From assembly GCA_958496175.1 (NCBI GenBank), contig OY292275.1, positions 57,675,701 to 57,739,700 of the forward strand: a stretch of 64,000 bases of DNA, written 5' to 3'. The position numbers were made by a program, and so were the translations under genes. Each line of letters starts with the position of its first letter. Position 1 is the first letter of the stretch. The DNA comes from Sisyra terminalis (taxonomy: Eukaryota; Arthropoda; Insecta; Neuroptera; Sisyridae). Under the pieces are notes generated by a model. That model worked only from the letters and a program-made list of their open reading frames with translations, was not told the DNA's origin and did not search any database. Positions 51,501 through 61,800 of this stretch are shown here, piece by piece.

Positions 51501-54414
51501 CTTCGGTATTTCCCGCAATTAAATAGAGATGTCAGAGATTCAAAATTATCTCCTCTCTCCAGATGAGTTCGCAAAATTTTGGGGTTTCCATTATTTTCCA
51601 AACCTCAAACAATTTTTATGATCATTATAATAGGGTCTTCCACGCTCTGTTTCAATTCATTGTTTATTGGTTCCATTATTGATTCCTCTGATTCCTTGGT
51701 TCGATTCTCCGATTCTACATGAGGCTTATATGGAAATTTGTTGACCAAAGCTCTTAATATTTTTTTTGATCTCTAGAATGGTAGGATTTTTTTTCTTCTC
51801 TTCTTCTTTTTAAGAAGGGCTTTCAGGCAAGCTTATGCATCTGAACAAATAATCGACGGATGTTCTTTTAGTCCTTTTTCAATTAATTCCAAACCTATTT
51901 TGATAATCTCGATCCCAGCAAAGATTCTGAATACTTTACTAGGGATATGTTGATCTTAGGTACCCAGTGATCTCAAGGAAGGTTACTCCAAGGGACTCTC
52001 ATTGTTGTTGTTTGAACCTCCATTTGTATTTCTTTTAGGTATTCTTGCACTCGTATGTCTAGTGTTAGTCTGCTTTTTTATCCTCCTTGTACAGAGGGAT
52101 GATTGCACTGAGTCTAGGTTTCATTTTATGTTTTACTCTTAAGTTTTTCCTTTGGAAATGTAAAAAGCTCTCATTTGCTTCTGCTAGAAAGCTTTAAGTT
52201 GAGCTTATGCGAAAGATCCTGGTACATAAACGTAATGCTATATTGGGAATGGGTTCTAGTCAATTAACAAATTGTTCAGCGCTTGCACTGTATACCATGG
52301 AAATATAGTCAATCTTTGGTAACACCACTGCTTTATAAATAAACTTTAACGTTTACAAATCCACCCCCAGGCCTTCTTTTGATGTAATTATCTTGAGTAC
52401 TGCAAATCGCTTTGTGTAGTGTTTTTTTTTCAATGATGTTTCCATGACATCTTTTCGTCAAAGGTCAATCCCAAAACTTTAGTGGATTTTACTCTTTTGA
52501 TCGGAAGAAGTAATTATTAATGCGATGTGGAATTTTTAATTAAAAATCTTTAGTTGCTATTATTAACATTGATTTTTAACAACGACGTTGTTTTTGATTA
52601 AAAAATATTTCATTTTACGTAATCATATGGCATCAATTTTATCATTTACTGGAATTTATCTTAAATGTTTCAATTTTTAGGTTTTTAAAAAATGAAAATA
52701 GAAATTATACTTTATGGGAAGATTTATAAAAAAAAATACCATTATTTTGTTCCACGATTTTTTAGGTTCATGAATTGAAATAATGAACTTGAATAATGAA
52801 TTTGAAATAATCATAAAAGAACTTAATTTATGGATTTCCAAAGTTCTTAATTTACTATCGGGAAAACAGGTGGAAAACTACCTTGCCATGGGAATCCTCA
52901 GTAAATTTTTTAGGATAACTGGGCCAAAAATATCGATTATTTGTTTTTCTTTTGGAAAAGTATATCGAAAATATCGTTCAAGGTGACAAAAAAAAAATAT
53001 CGGGAAGGTTTGAGCCCTTAATATTAATATTAAGAGGTCTATCATCTTTAATTTCGATTTTTTATTTGTGCTTTCATTTTTGCGTCAATGCTGCCAAACT
53101 ATCAAGGTAAAAAAATTCATTTGCCTATATATTTATAGGAAATTAAATTCCCTACAAAAAACGTCTCTTTAAGAATTTTGACTAGACATACCGTTTCCGA
53201 ATAATCAAGCTTTAAACATTGATATAATTTTTAGATTTATCTTCTTTATTTTGGAATTTTGTAACTAACGAACAAATAAATATATCGAAATGAATAATAT
53301 TGATTCTTGTAGGGAATTTAATGCTCTACCAAAAAGGTTTCTTAACGTTTTTACATAAAATCACTTTTTCAAAAGTTATTCACAATTTAAGTTGAAGGAA
53401 AAATTAAATTATTGTTTTTTTCGTTGTTGAGCCAATTTTTAAAGAGTGATTAAAGATTGTATGTAAAAACGTTAAGAGACCTTTTTTGTAGAGCATTAAA
53501 TTCCCTTCAAGAACCTATATTGTTTATTTCTATATATTTATTTGTTAGTTAGTTACAAAATTCCAAAATAAAGAAGATAAATCTAAAAATTATATCAATG
53601 TCTGAAGCTTGATTATTCGGAAACGGCGTACCTGGCAAAAATTTTCAAAGACAATTTTTGTAGGGAATTTAATTTCCTATAAATTTATGCGCAGATGATT
53701 TTTTTTACCTTGATAGTTTGACAGCATTGACGCAAAAAAGAAAGCACAAATAAAAAATCGAAATTAAAGATGATAGACCTCTTAATATTAATATTAAGGG
53801 TTCAAACCATCCCGATATTTTTTTTGTCACCTTGAACAATATTTTCGATATACTTTTCAAAAAAAAAATAGTCGATTTTTTTGACCCAGTCTATTAAATA
53901 CTAAGGCTATCGCCTAATAGTGACAAAGACGTATTCAACTTTTGCATGTTCACTGAAGCAAATTTTCTGCCAATTAAAATACATTTCTTTATATTTATTG
54001 ATCCTTCATATTATTAATAACCTATTTAAAGATACAGGTTTTTTTTTTCTTTTTTTTGATAAAAAACATAACAATGTAATTAAGGAAGTCGTACTTACTT
54101 TTTCCATCACCCGAAATTTCCACATCGCTCGCATCAAACGACCCACGAATATGATTTACGACCATAAACGGTGCCGTGAAAATAGTATTTCCAAAGTGAA
54201 CATCCTTGCACACAAACTTATCGCCATCAATCCCATTGTTGAGCAAAGTCGGCGTTAAAATAAATCGTGAATCCACCACATTTATGGTATCCGACTTCAA
54301 AAACTTACAACTACCTCGACTGATTTTCTTCGGCACATCTTGCTTGTAAAAATCAATATCATAAATACTGTCTTCCGACTCTTCCAACACTGTTTCCAAT
54401 GACATTATGGTCAT
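48172..54414 (-). CDS. PGRP-LA: Transmembrane peptidoglycan-recognition protein, PGRP-LA/LC type, four exons
   Basis: Spliced CDS with exons 54414-54099, 49366-49169, 49110-48947 and 48519-48172, totalling 1026 nt (341 aa plus TAA). All introns are GT-AG and the phases match (1, 1, 0). Residues 1-134 are a cytoplasmic tail; the segment around 68-87 has the VHFGN core of insect cryptic RHIMs, used by IMD, PGRP-LC, PGRP-LE and PGRP-LA to seed amyloid signalling. Residues about 135-158 form one membrane helix and 173-341 one PGRP domain, recognisable by WFVSRDHW at the start and SYNYIACGDG...FEGRGF in the middle. The catalytic HH is replaced (FISTTN), the GHR motif reads ISN and the final Cys is absent, so it should not be an amidase. 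Family knowledge: such non-catalytic RHIM-bearing PGRPs tune IMD signalling in barrier tissues. Assignment as a PGRP is firm; LA rather than LC is inferred from the degenerate binding and catalytic positions. An alternative start at Met118/119 in exon 2 would drop the RHIM. Confidence 0.88.
48947..49110 (-). CDS. PGRP-LA: PGRP exon 3: N-terminal half of PGRP domain
   Basis: Acceptor TTTTCAG|GC completes a Gly codon with exon 2; the donor is CAA|GTAAGC in phase 0. It encodes residues 173-226: the family opening WFVSRDHW, then TPVPSVKIMFISTTN, where active family members have a VVIHHTA-type strand. The zinc-binding His is therefore missing. Only one Cys (residue 218) of the usual disulphide pair is seen here. 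Confidence 0.87.
49169..49366 (-). CDS. PGRP-LA: PGRP exon 2: juxtamembrane and transmembrane segment
   Basis: Acceptor TTTTTTTAAG; the first two bases complete a Ser codon with exon 1. The exon encodes a Ser/Arg-rich stretch (VSVSDRSRSAS), two Met codons at residues 118-119, a hydrophobic helix at about 135-158 (ISLSLIIIMAILISTMIIA) and the start of the extracellular stem (WRPSDDDCSG). The donor is G|GTAAATCC in phase 1. Confidence 0.87.
49733..50467 (+). mobile_element. Helitron in PGRP intron 1
   Basis: The 5' end is A|TCTATTATTAAAAAGAGGAA followed by AATAGGCTCCGAAACTACTT. The 3' end is CGCAGACGAAGTTGCGGGAA then TCAGCTAT, one base from CTAG. Same family as 23231-23550 and 28469-29789. Has a perfect 24-bp palindrome at 50175-50198. 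Confidence 0.8.
50932..51132. mobile_element. 201-bp hAT MITE with 8-bp target duplication
   Basis: The right end AGGTTAAGAACCGCTG (reverse CAGCGGTTCTTAACCT) is a classic hAT terminus; the left end is a decayed version (CATTGTTTCCTAACCTG). GTCCGCGG palindromic blocks lie just inside both ends. It is flanked by CTTTAAGG at 50924-50931 and 51133-51140. Confidence 0.9.
51141..52917. other. Intronic DNA without recognisable features
   Basis: 51300-52450 is richer in C and T than the surrounding DNA and may be an old element, but all frames are closed. Confidence 0.4.
52918..53890. mobile_element. Long-TIR foldback element, complete copy
   Basis: The outer ends ACTGGGCCAAAAATATCGAT and, from the right, ACTGGGTCAAAAAAATCGAC begin two arms of nearly 480 bp that are reverse complements, including TTAATATTAATATTAAG in both. 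TA flanks both sides, give or take one base. No coding capacity. A half copy is at 11518-12143. Confidence 0.8.
54099..54414 (-). CDS. PGRP-LA: PGRP exon 1: start codon and cytoplasmic RHIM-like tail
   Basis: Encodes residues 1-105 and ends in phase 1 at a strong donor (A|GTAAGTAC). ATG codons occur at 54414 and 54405 (residues 1 and 4); the outer one is chosen. The tail begins acidic (EESEDSIYDID) and carries the RHIM-like stretch at about residues 68-87, with VHFGN at 72-76 followed by hydrophobic residues (FMVV). No signal peptide is present, consistent with a type II membrane protein. Confidence 0.85.
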
Positions 54415-55229
54415 TTGTATTTTTATTTTATTTTTTTCGTAATGTTTACTAAAGAGCTTTTATTGTGACAACATGTAATATGTGTAGGTTGAATTTTTGT
54501 GATTTACGTTAGTGTAGTAGGTATGTTATAAAATCAAAACGAGTGGAGCGATAGTGGGACTTAGTCGTAATAGTAACAATCTGTTCACTGATCAAATGGG
54601 TTTGATAACGATTTATTAAATTAATCTATTCGCGTGCAAACAAAATCACCAAAATATACACATTAACACCTGTTTATTGTTGATAGAAGGACTTAATAAT
54701 ACTCCACTTATAATATCGATCCTGTTTTCAATTAAATCGGCTTGTCCTTCTTTAAAAAAGCTCAAGTTTTATCATGTTCCCAACATTTTTTTGCAGTTCG
54801 ATTGTAAATGAAAATTAGAGTTTTTAAGTTAAAACTTTGAAACTTTTATTTAACTTTATAAGTTGTTTTTAAATTAGACAATCTTTATACCAAAATTGTA
54901 TGAAATGGTTGAAAGGTGTTGACATTGTTGCAGTTAATATAAAATTTAAAATAACTACGTCTTAAGCTTTGGATTACTTTAATTTTGGAAGGCTTATTCT
55001 TTCAAAAAAACAAATGATTTTTATGATAAATATTGAGGAATACTGAAATTATAATGGTTCCGAGGATTTAAGGATCTCTTATAATTTTAATAATAAGCAT
55101 TGTCTTTTTTTTCAAGTGATGATAAATAAACTTTTAAATGTATTAAGGATAAGTTACAGCAGTGTTATTTTTGTTGGTATTTATAATCGCTTGAAAAAAT
55201 ACTATCAAAAATGACATTGTTGTAACTTA
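54415..55229. promoter_or_regulatory. 5' flank of the PGRP gene
   Basis: This must hold the promoter and 5' UTR unless there is a further upstream non-coding exon. I could not identify a convincing TATA box, initiator or Rel-type site by eye. Confidence 0.35.
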
Positions 55230-56706
55230 TCTACACTAATATATAAAATTCTTACGTCTGTCTGTACATTTCGATTTTGATCCCAATTTTAAGGTAAATA
55301 TTTGTTTCAAGAGGCCCTTATTCCAATTTTAACATTTTTAAAATTTTTGTCTGTCTGTGTGTCCCGATTTAACTAAAGAACGGACCAACCGAATTAAATG
55401 AAATTTGGTATTAAGATACAATACAATTTCCCTCAAATGTTAGGCTACTTATCATTCCAAAAAAATAATAAGGGAAGGTATTCCCTAGGGATGAAAACAG
55501 AAATTTTTACTTTAAACCGAGGAGTTATATATCATTGAAAAGGTAATTAAAAGTTAGGAAATAATCTGTAAAAATATTTTTTGTTGAACTGATAAAAAAC
55601 ACAGTAAATTCAATTTAAAGGTTAAAAAATTGCCTCTTTGAAATATAAACCTTTATATATATATAAAACACATAGTTGATGTTAATAGCGTAATGGCTTA
55701 CGTATCTGACATTCTGATCCTCCTAATTATAAAGACGTGGATTCGAATATTATAGTAAACTTTTTTTTTATTTTTTTTTACAAAATTGTTGTAAATAGAC
55801 TCTTAGAGTTGCTCAATAAGAAAATATTCACGAAAAAAAGTAATAGTAGTAGTAGTAGTAATAATAATAATATTAATAAAACTTAAAGTAAATACGTTTT
55901 TAAAACCGTGCATACATAAAATCCTGTATTTATATATCCCCTCTGACTGATGAAGTTTTAATATTCGATGTATTCCTTATAAGAAGTAGACATCTGATAA
56001 GAATTTTTTTTTGAAAATTCCTACCCTAAAAGAGTAAAAGGGGTGCCCTAAGTTTGTATGAGAAAATGTAGAGTTAATCAACAATCGAAATTTTGAATTT
56101 AATAAGTGTAATTAATAAAATAATAATTAATAAATAATAAATAATAAGTTTCTGTTTTTGTTATATCATTTTAAAAACAACATTTTAAATAGCGTTCTTT
56201 CACTTAATTAGAATAAAACTTTATGTAGTAGGTATTTATACCAGATACCAAAGAGGGGGTTTTTAATTTTTGTTTGTTTTTCAACAATCAATCTTTTTCA
56301 AATTATGATTGTGACCTGGAGCAATTATTAATTCAGTTGAAAAACATTAAGGGAGCAATTTTTTGTCCAATATTTCATTACCAATTAAAATATAAAATCT
56401 TCCAAACTAACTTTTCTTCGTTAGATATACCTACCGTAGGTATACGGAATAGACCATACTCTTTTTAGATATTTATAAATATTTTTTGAAAATTAATTGC
56501 TGAATACATACAACTATTTTATTCTAAGCAACAGTATTAAATGTGTCTTTTTAAAGTCAACAAAATAGTGTTTTTAAGTATGATTAGGTTTTTCGTAAAA
56601 CCAATAAGAAAAAGAAAAATTCTCATATACCACTACAAATAGCAAATTTAAAAAGAAAATATAATCTACACGTACGTTACACAGAAGAAGTCGCGGGGAT
56701 CAGCTA

Positions 56707-56707
<1 letters not shown>
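55230..56707 (+). mobile_element. Non-autonomous Helitron, 1.5 kb, inserted at another Helitron's 5' end
   Basis: The 5' end is A|TCTACACTAATATATAAAAT at 55230; the 3' end GTCGCGGGGATCAGCTAG is at 56707, followed by T. Bases 55370-55530 match 29390-29570 inverted. It carries a tRNA-like segment (55684-55755). The following T at 56708 is itself the first base of the next Helitron. Confidence 0.87.
55684..55755 (+). mobile_element. tRNA-like SINE head inside the Helitron
   Basis: AGCGTAATGGCTTACGT resembles an A box (TRGCNNAGTGGTTA) and GGATTCGAATATT a B box, about 35 bases apart; a T-rich tract follows. Probably a SINE or a captured tRNA fragment. Confidence 0.5.
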
Positions 56708-56784
<77 letters not shown>

Positions 56785-56930
56785 GTCTGTAGTCTTTATA
56801 CAATTGAAAACTATGCATTTGATCATATGATGATCTTTAGCAAAGTTGTTGTACATGAGCCCACGAAAGTTTCTGAATTGGTACGACCAATTTTGGTCGT
56901 CAAAGTTATGGTTAAAATTTTTTGTAACTT
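56708..56930 (+). mobile_element. 5' end of a second Helitron with expanded AT microsatellite
   Basis: Starts TCTATATATAT, runs through an AT repeat to about 56781, then ATGCATTTGATCATATGATG..., matching the element at 58022. It is separated from its host A (55229) only by the inserted Helitron 55230-56707. The 3' end is not visible. Confidence 0.7.
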
Positions 56931-57399
56931 TTCAAATAATTATTGTCTATTCTGTGAAAAATCATGTAATGATTAAATGAAAAGAAGTAAAAAATTTGAA
57001 ATTTCTTGATTAAAATTGATATATTTCCATCCATTGTTAGATATGTGCTTTCAGTATCTTAAGCTCTTCTTAATACTAGATGCTACTAACTAATTGTTAC
57101 CAAAAAATGAAGGGTAATTTTCGGATTTAGATCTTTGTGAGATAAGTCCTTCGATTTGGAGTTCCTTATATAATACCATATTCAATGAAGAAGTACTTTC
57201 CCATACTAATTTATACCAACTGCGCAATTATAAAGTTGGAGAATTAGAAAAATAGTAAGTACTTATTTTTGAATCTAACTAACTTGGATGAAGTTAGATC
57301 ACAAGGATGAAAAGGGTAATGAAAGTTACCTGGTCCACCGTTGGACATGCAGGCCTGCAAAATGCTTCAGTCTACTCAATCCAACCAAAAAATTCCTCA

Positions 57400-58021
57400 T
57401 TTTTAATAGTATATGTTATGGCAAAAATAATACAAAGGTTGATTTAAATTATTTTTGTATTATTTCTTTTATTACAAAGGATACGTACCCCATGCAAAAA
57501 TGATAGATGAATCATATTTTGTGGCCATAGATGCCTTATTCCCTATATTTATCCTTGACAGTTTTTAATGGTAGATGAGTAAATTCCTCATTAATAAAAA
57601 AGAAAACCAGGCATTGCCCTTCGTGCCATATATGGCCTGAAAAATGTTTGAAATGATAAGTGTTAATGAATAAGCTTTAAAAGATATATGAAATAATATA
57701 TAAGAATTTAGACTAGCTACTATAAAGTAATTATGGTAATTACTATTTTGGTACTAAAATACTGTTGCATTCTATTAGTGGAACAAGTGGAACAGTTGAA
57801 GTACTAGCGGCATTTTATTGATTATAAGTTTCAAGGATTTTTTCAATATTTTCCACTAAAGGAGATTGTATTAGTTAAGACTAAAGCTTACAACCGTTGC
57901 ATGATAATTTTAATTTTTGATAAAATTTGAGTAAATAATATGCGCTTTTTTCGACTTCTAATTGTATGCATTTTACAATCAAGTCTTTTAGGCACATTAG
58001 GGGCATTTATTCCGTTGATAA
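57400..58021 (-). repeat. Inverted copy of the 27.3-28.4 kb repeat
   Basis: The reverse complement matches 27330-27930, including CCAGGCATTGCCC and CCACTTGTTCCAC. It is interrupted by a Helitron at 58022. Confidence 0.75.
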
Positions 58022-58827
58022 TCTATATCTTTATATATAAAAATCAATGTTTGTATGTTCTTTATAGAATCGTAAACTATGCATTTGATCATATGATGAT
58101 CTTTAACAAAGTTATTGCACATGAGCCCACGAAAGTTTCTGAATTGGTACAACCAATTTTGGTTGTCAAAATTTAGTCTTCAAATTTATTTTAGTTGGTG
58201 GTGTAGCAACGTACGCAAGGTATAGCTATGTTTGTAATAAAAAAATACTCATCTATATTATTAGTACATAAAAGTATAACTACTATAAAGATTGTGGATT
58301 AGAAACAAGATATGATTTAGAACGTGAAATGTGAATTAAAAGAGCTAATAAATGTCGCGTAAAGTTAAAGAACAATTTTTTTTCAAAAAATTCTGACAAT
58401 TCAACAATTGGAGAATTAGAAAAAATAAAAAAAAAATGCGGTAATGAATAGTATAAACAGTGAAAGTATTGTAAACAACGAAGTATCGAAAAATGCAAAT
58501 TTGACCATTGATTCTTCAGATATATTGATGATATTATAAAATAATAAATAATGAATTTGTTACATTTGTATTAAACTTTACTTTGTATGTGTATTGAATA
58601 CATATTATCCAGGTATAGTAATTGTTAGCCTTTGGCAAAATATGTTGTATATTGCATTGATAAACTTGAAATTCATAAAATTATGCCAGTTTCTAATTGG
58701 AGTTCAAATTGTGAATTTATTATTGTGATGATTTTAAGTTATTGGTTTTATGGCCGAAATGATATCAATTATGCCAGCCAAACGAAAATCAACGTTTGGG
58801 CAGAATAACGTCTGTCGGGTCCGCTAG
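58022..58827 (+). mobile_element. Non-autonomous Helitron, 806 bp
   Basis: The 5' end is A|TCTATATCTTTATATATAAA; the 3' end ACGTCTGTCGGGTCCGCTAG at 58827 is followed by T. The flanks joined across it align with the uninterrupted repeat at about 27330-27345, giving an empty-site proof. Its 5' 150 bp match 56708-56930. Confidence 0.88.
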
Positions 58828-58828
58828 T

Positions 58829-61800
58829 ACTTTATAAATTTGTATTGTTATTTATGATCTCTTAAATAAGCAGTACTAAACTGCGAATCGTTGCAAAAAA
58901 TAAAACAGTGTTAATTATTTAAATTACAAAAAATCCTCAAATCTTTGTAACCATAATAACTGAAGGCAAACTTAGGATCGGATTTAATAATACCATAGAA
59001 GTAGAGTAAAACGTTTTTTACTTGATAGTTCTTTTGGTTTAAATCTTACAGGGCTATAGAGGAATTCAAGAGATCTTATCCTGTGGGAATTCCAAACACT
59101 TCATTCATTGTTATGATTTTTTCTTAGAATAATGATTAACTAATAAAAACTAAACTCAAAGCTTATTTGGCAAATACTAAAAGGTTTTTTTTTGCTTTTT
59201 CTAAAGAAAATAATCCTCTTAATTGCTTTAATCCGCAGGAAATTAGAATTATATTTGTTATCTCTTTACAATTAGTGAACATTAATAAATAATAGTCCGA
59301 CATTTGATGATAAGGTAATTAGAGAATGATAAAAGTTATAACGTTATATTTGGAAAAATACTGTTAAATACTGTTTATTTTTGCAAAATAGAAACAATTT
59401 CCTGCTAATTTTGATTAAAATTTTCGAGAAAAAACATTTTTAAGCTTGTGGGATTTCACAACGGATATTCATCTCGTGAGCTTTTTCCAATATAATTAAC
59501 CAACTGCACTTGTCGGAAATGAAAGTCATATACACAATAATTCTTTTCAAAAACAATTTGCTCAAAACTCAATAAACTACGAAAATAAAATCCAATTCCA
59601 GCAAATTGTGATTTTTCTTCTAATCTTTTCGTTCCCCAAAAAAAAAAAAAAACTAAATTAACTTCCCCCAACATTTAGCTCCGCTATTAAGCCCATTTTT
59701 TTTTTCTTCCCAGACCATATTGTATGTAACTCGCTAGAGTGGAGAGTACAATTCACAAATTCAATTTAATTTCATGTGAATTTTTGGGTGGAATTTCCAC
59801 TAAAAGAGAGATAATAGTTGAATTCAACGAGAACAAAACCGCTACGTAGATAGTCTGCAACTCATACGAGGATTAAGTGGTTTTATATTCGGAAAGCTGA
59901 GTTAAATACTTCATATTTTAATGCCAAAATGTTATAAAAAGATTATACTGTACGAGCTTTAGGTATATAATATCTTTAGTTACACATTTGTTAAAAGCTT
60001 ATGAAAAGGCACTTTTATCATTTGACGAATTAACGAAATTAAAAAAAGTGGAACTTATTAAACTAATCTTTTCTTAAATTTTTTAAAAAACAAGAAAAAA
60101 ATATACCATTAAATATTTACCTTAGGTTTTCTTAGTACACTTGCAAAAACACAAGACTTAAAAATATCAAAAGCTTAAAATCCTTAATTCATCTTTTCTG
60201 TGCTATAGAAAAAATTATTATTTTCACAGGAAATAAGTGTAGGAACTATTGGATTTTTATAAATATATTAATATGGATTTGATCTATCAAGTAAATAGAT
60301 GGTTAAAGAACAATATATGGTTGGTTTTAATAATAAAATTATAAAGCATTCTTTGTAAAATAAAACTAGAAAAAAAAGCTTTTGACAATAAATTTTTATA
60401 TGGTTCAAATTTAAGTTTTCTCAAAGTCTTTATTGATAAAAAGTTGCGTTTTTTTTTATATTTCTCTATCAATCATGAAAGATCAGATTATTTAAGTTGA
60501 GACTTCGTTTTTCTTTTGCCTGAGTATTAAATAAAAACATGCTTTATATCATTTTTATTTATCGCAGTTTTGGCATTGAAATAAAATCAGCATCAAATTT
60601 GACAATATCTTCGATTTTCTCGAATAAATTTTAAGATATATTTTACTTTTTCTCAAGTTACGATTGTAATTTGAGACTGGGACCTATTTTATCTTAAAAA
60701 ATATTAACTTTAGAATTTAAATGAAAAGGGGTTGAATATTTGTACCACACAATGTATGCTAATAAAGCTTTCAAATATTATTTCATTAAAATTTAACATG
60801 TACAAAAGAAAAACTATCTTGTTTATATTTCATGGACATAAGTTGTAACAAATTTTCAATTTGCTTAAAGTTTTCAAGCTAATTCACTGAAGCTTTGAAA
60901 TATTTAAATAAATTCACCTCAAGTTTTAATAAATTTTTCTGTTTTTCCAACCAAAACTAAGTAAAGCTCGCTTGATAAAAATTAAAGCTTTAAAAGGGAA
61001 TTTAATTGTTGAAAAGAATAATCTCCATTGAAAATATACTAATGTATAAATATTACCTACTCAAAAAAATGGTTCAATAAATGCAAGACATAGTTAAATT
61101 CAAGAAAATTACAAGTTTAAATAGATCTTTTATTTTGAAAATTTATCTCTCTATTTTATCTTATAATTAGATTAATTATATCAAATCGGGGAATATTTCT
61201 ATAGGCTTACTATGTTTACTTAAGAGCTATAATTTAACTTATACCACTTTTAAAATTAGTCAATTATACAAATCGTGTAACTTCATTTGAATTTGAAAAA
61301 TCAAATATCACTTAAAATTTATTTTATATTAATCCATTTTGTTTATAAATAATAAGAAGATATAAAATAAGTATAGTACTTTTAGTTTTAAACGATAATT
61401 ATAGTGTTAAAATTCTCATATGATATTAGTAGTACTAACTTATGATCTTCATGTGGCAAGGTTTTAAAAAGTCGTGATTCACGAAAAGTATTAAGATTTT
61501 AACTGTTCTGTGGTGTACAATGGTTTAACATTTATATTCAAAATGTTGACATCATAATAATCCTAAATAATATCTACCAAAATTATACTTCGTTTGAAAG
61601 CTATGAATGCCTGGAAAGTAAACATTTATGATCAATTATCTCAATGTTATTTTCCAACGATCTCCATCACATCAAAGCTATTTGAAAATTTCTATTTTCC
61701 TCCAGTTCACACAATATAAATAAAATATTTTCAATTGTTATAAAATAATAGTGATTTAACATTTGTTTTTACCTGTATCACTATAATCTGATGTTATTAC

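Larger units (their letters stand above)
49367..54098 (-). other. Intron 1 of the PGRP gene, packed with transposons
   Basis: A 4.7-kb intron between the RHIM exon and the membrane exon. It contains a Helitron (49733-50467), a 201-bp hAT MITE (50932-51132) and a 973-bp foldback element (52918-53890). The remaining parts (about 51.1-52.9 kb) are unrecognised, although 51.3-52.5 kb is richer in C and T than its surroundings. Confidence 0.8.

Noticed and set aside
57288..57503. 71-codon plus-strand frame
   Set aside because: It lies largely in the inverted copy of the 28-kb repeat, where the other copies have no equivalent open frame.
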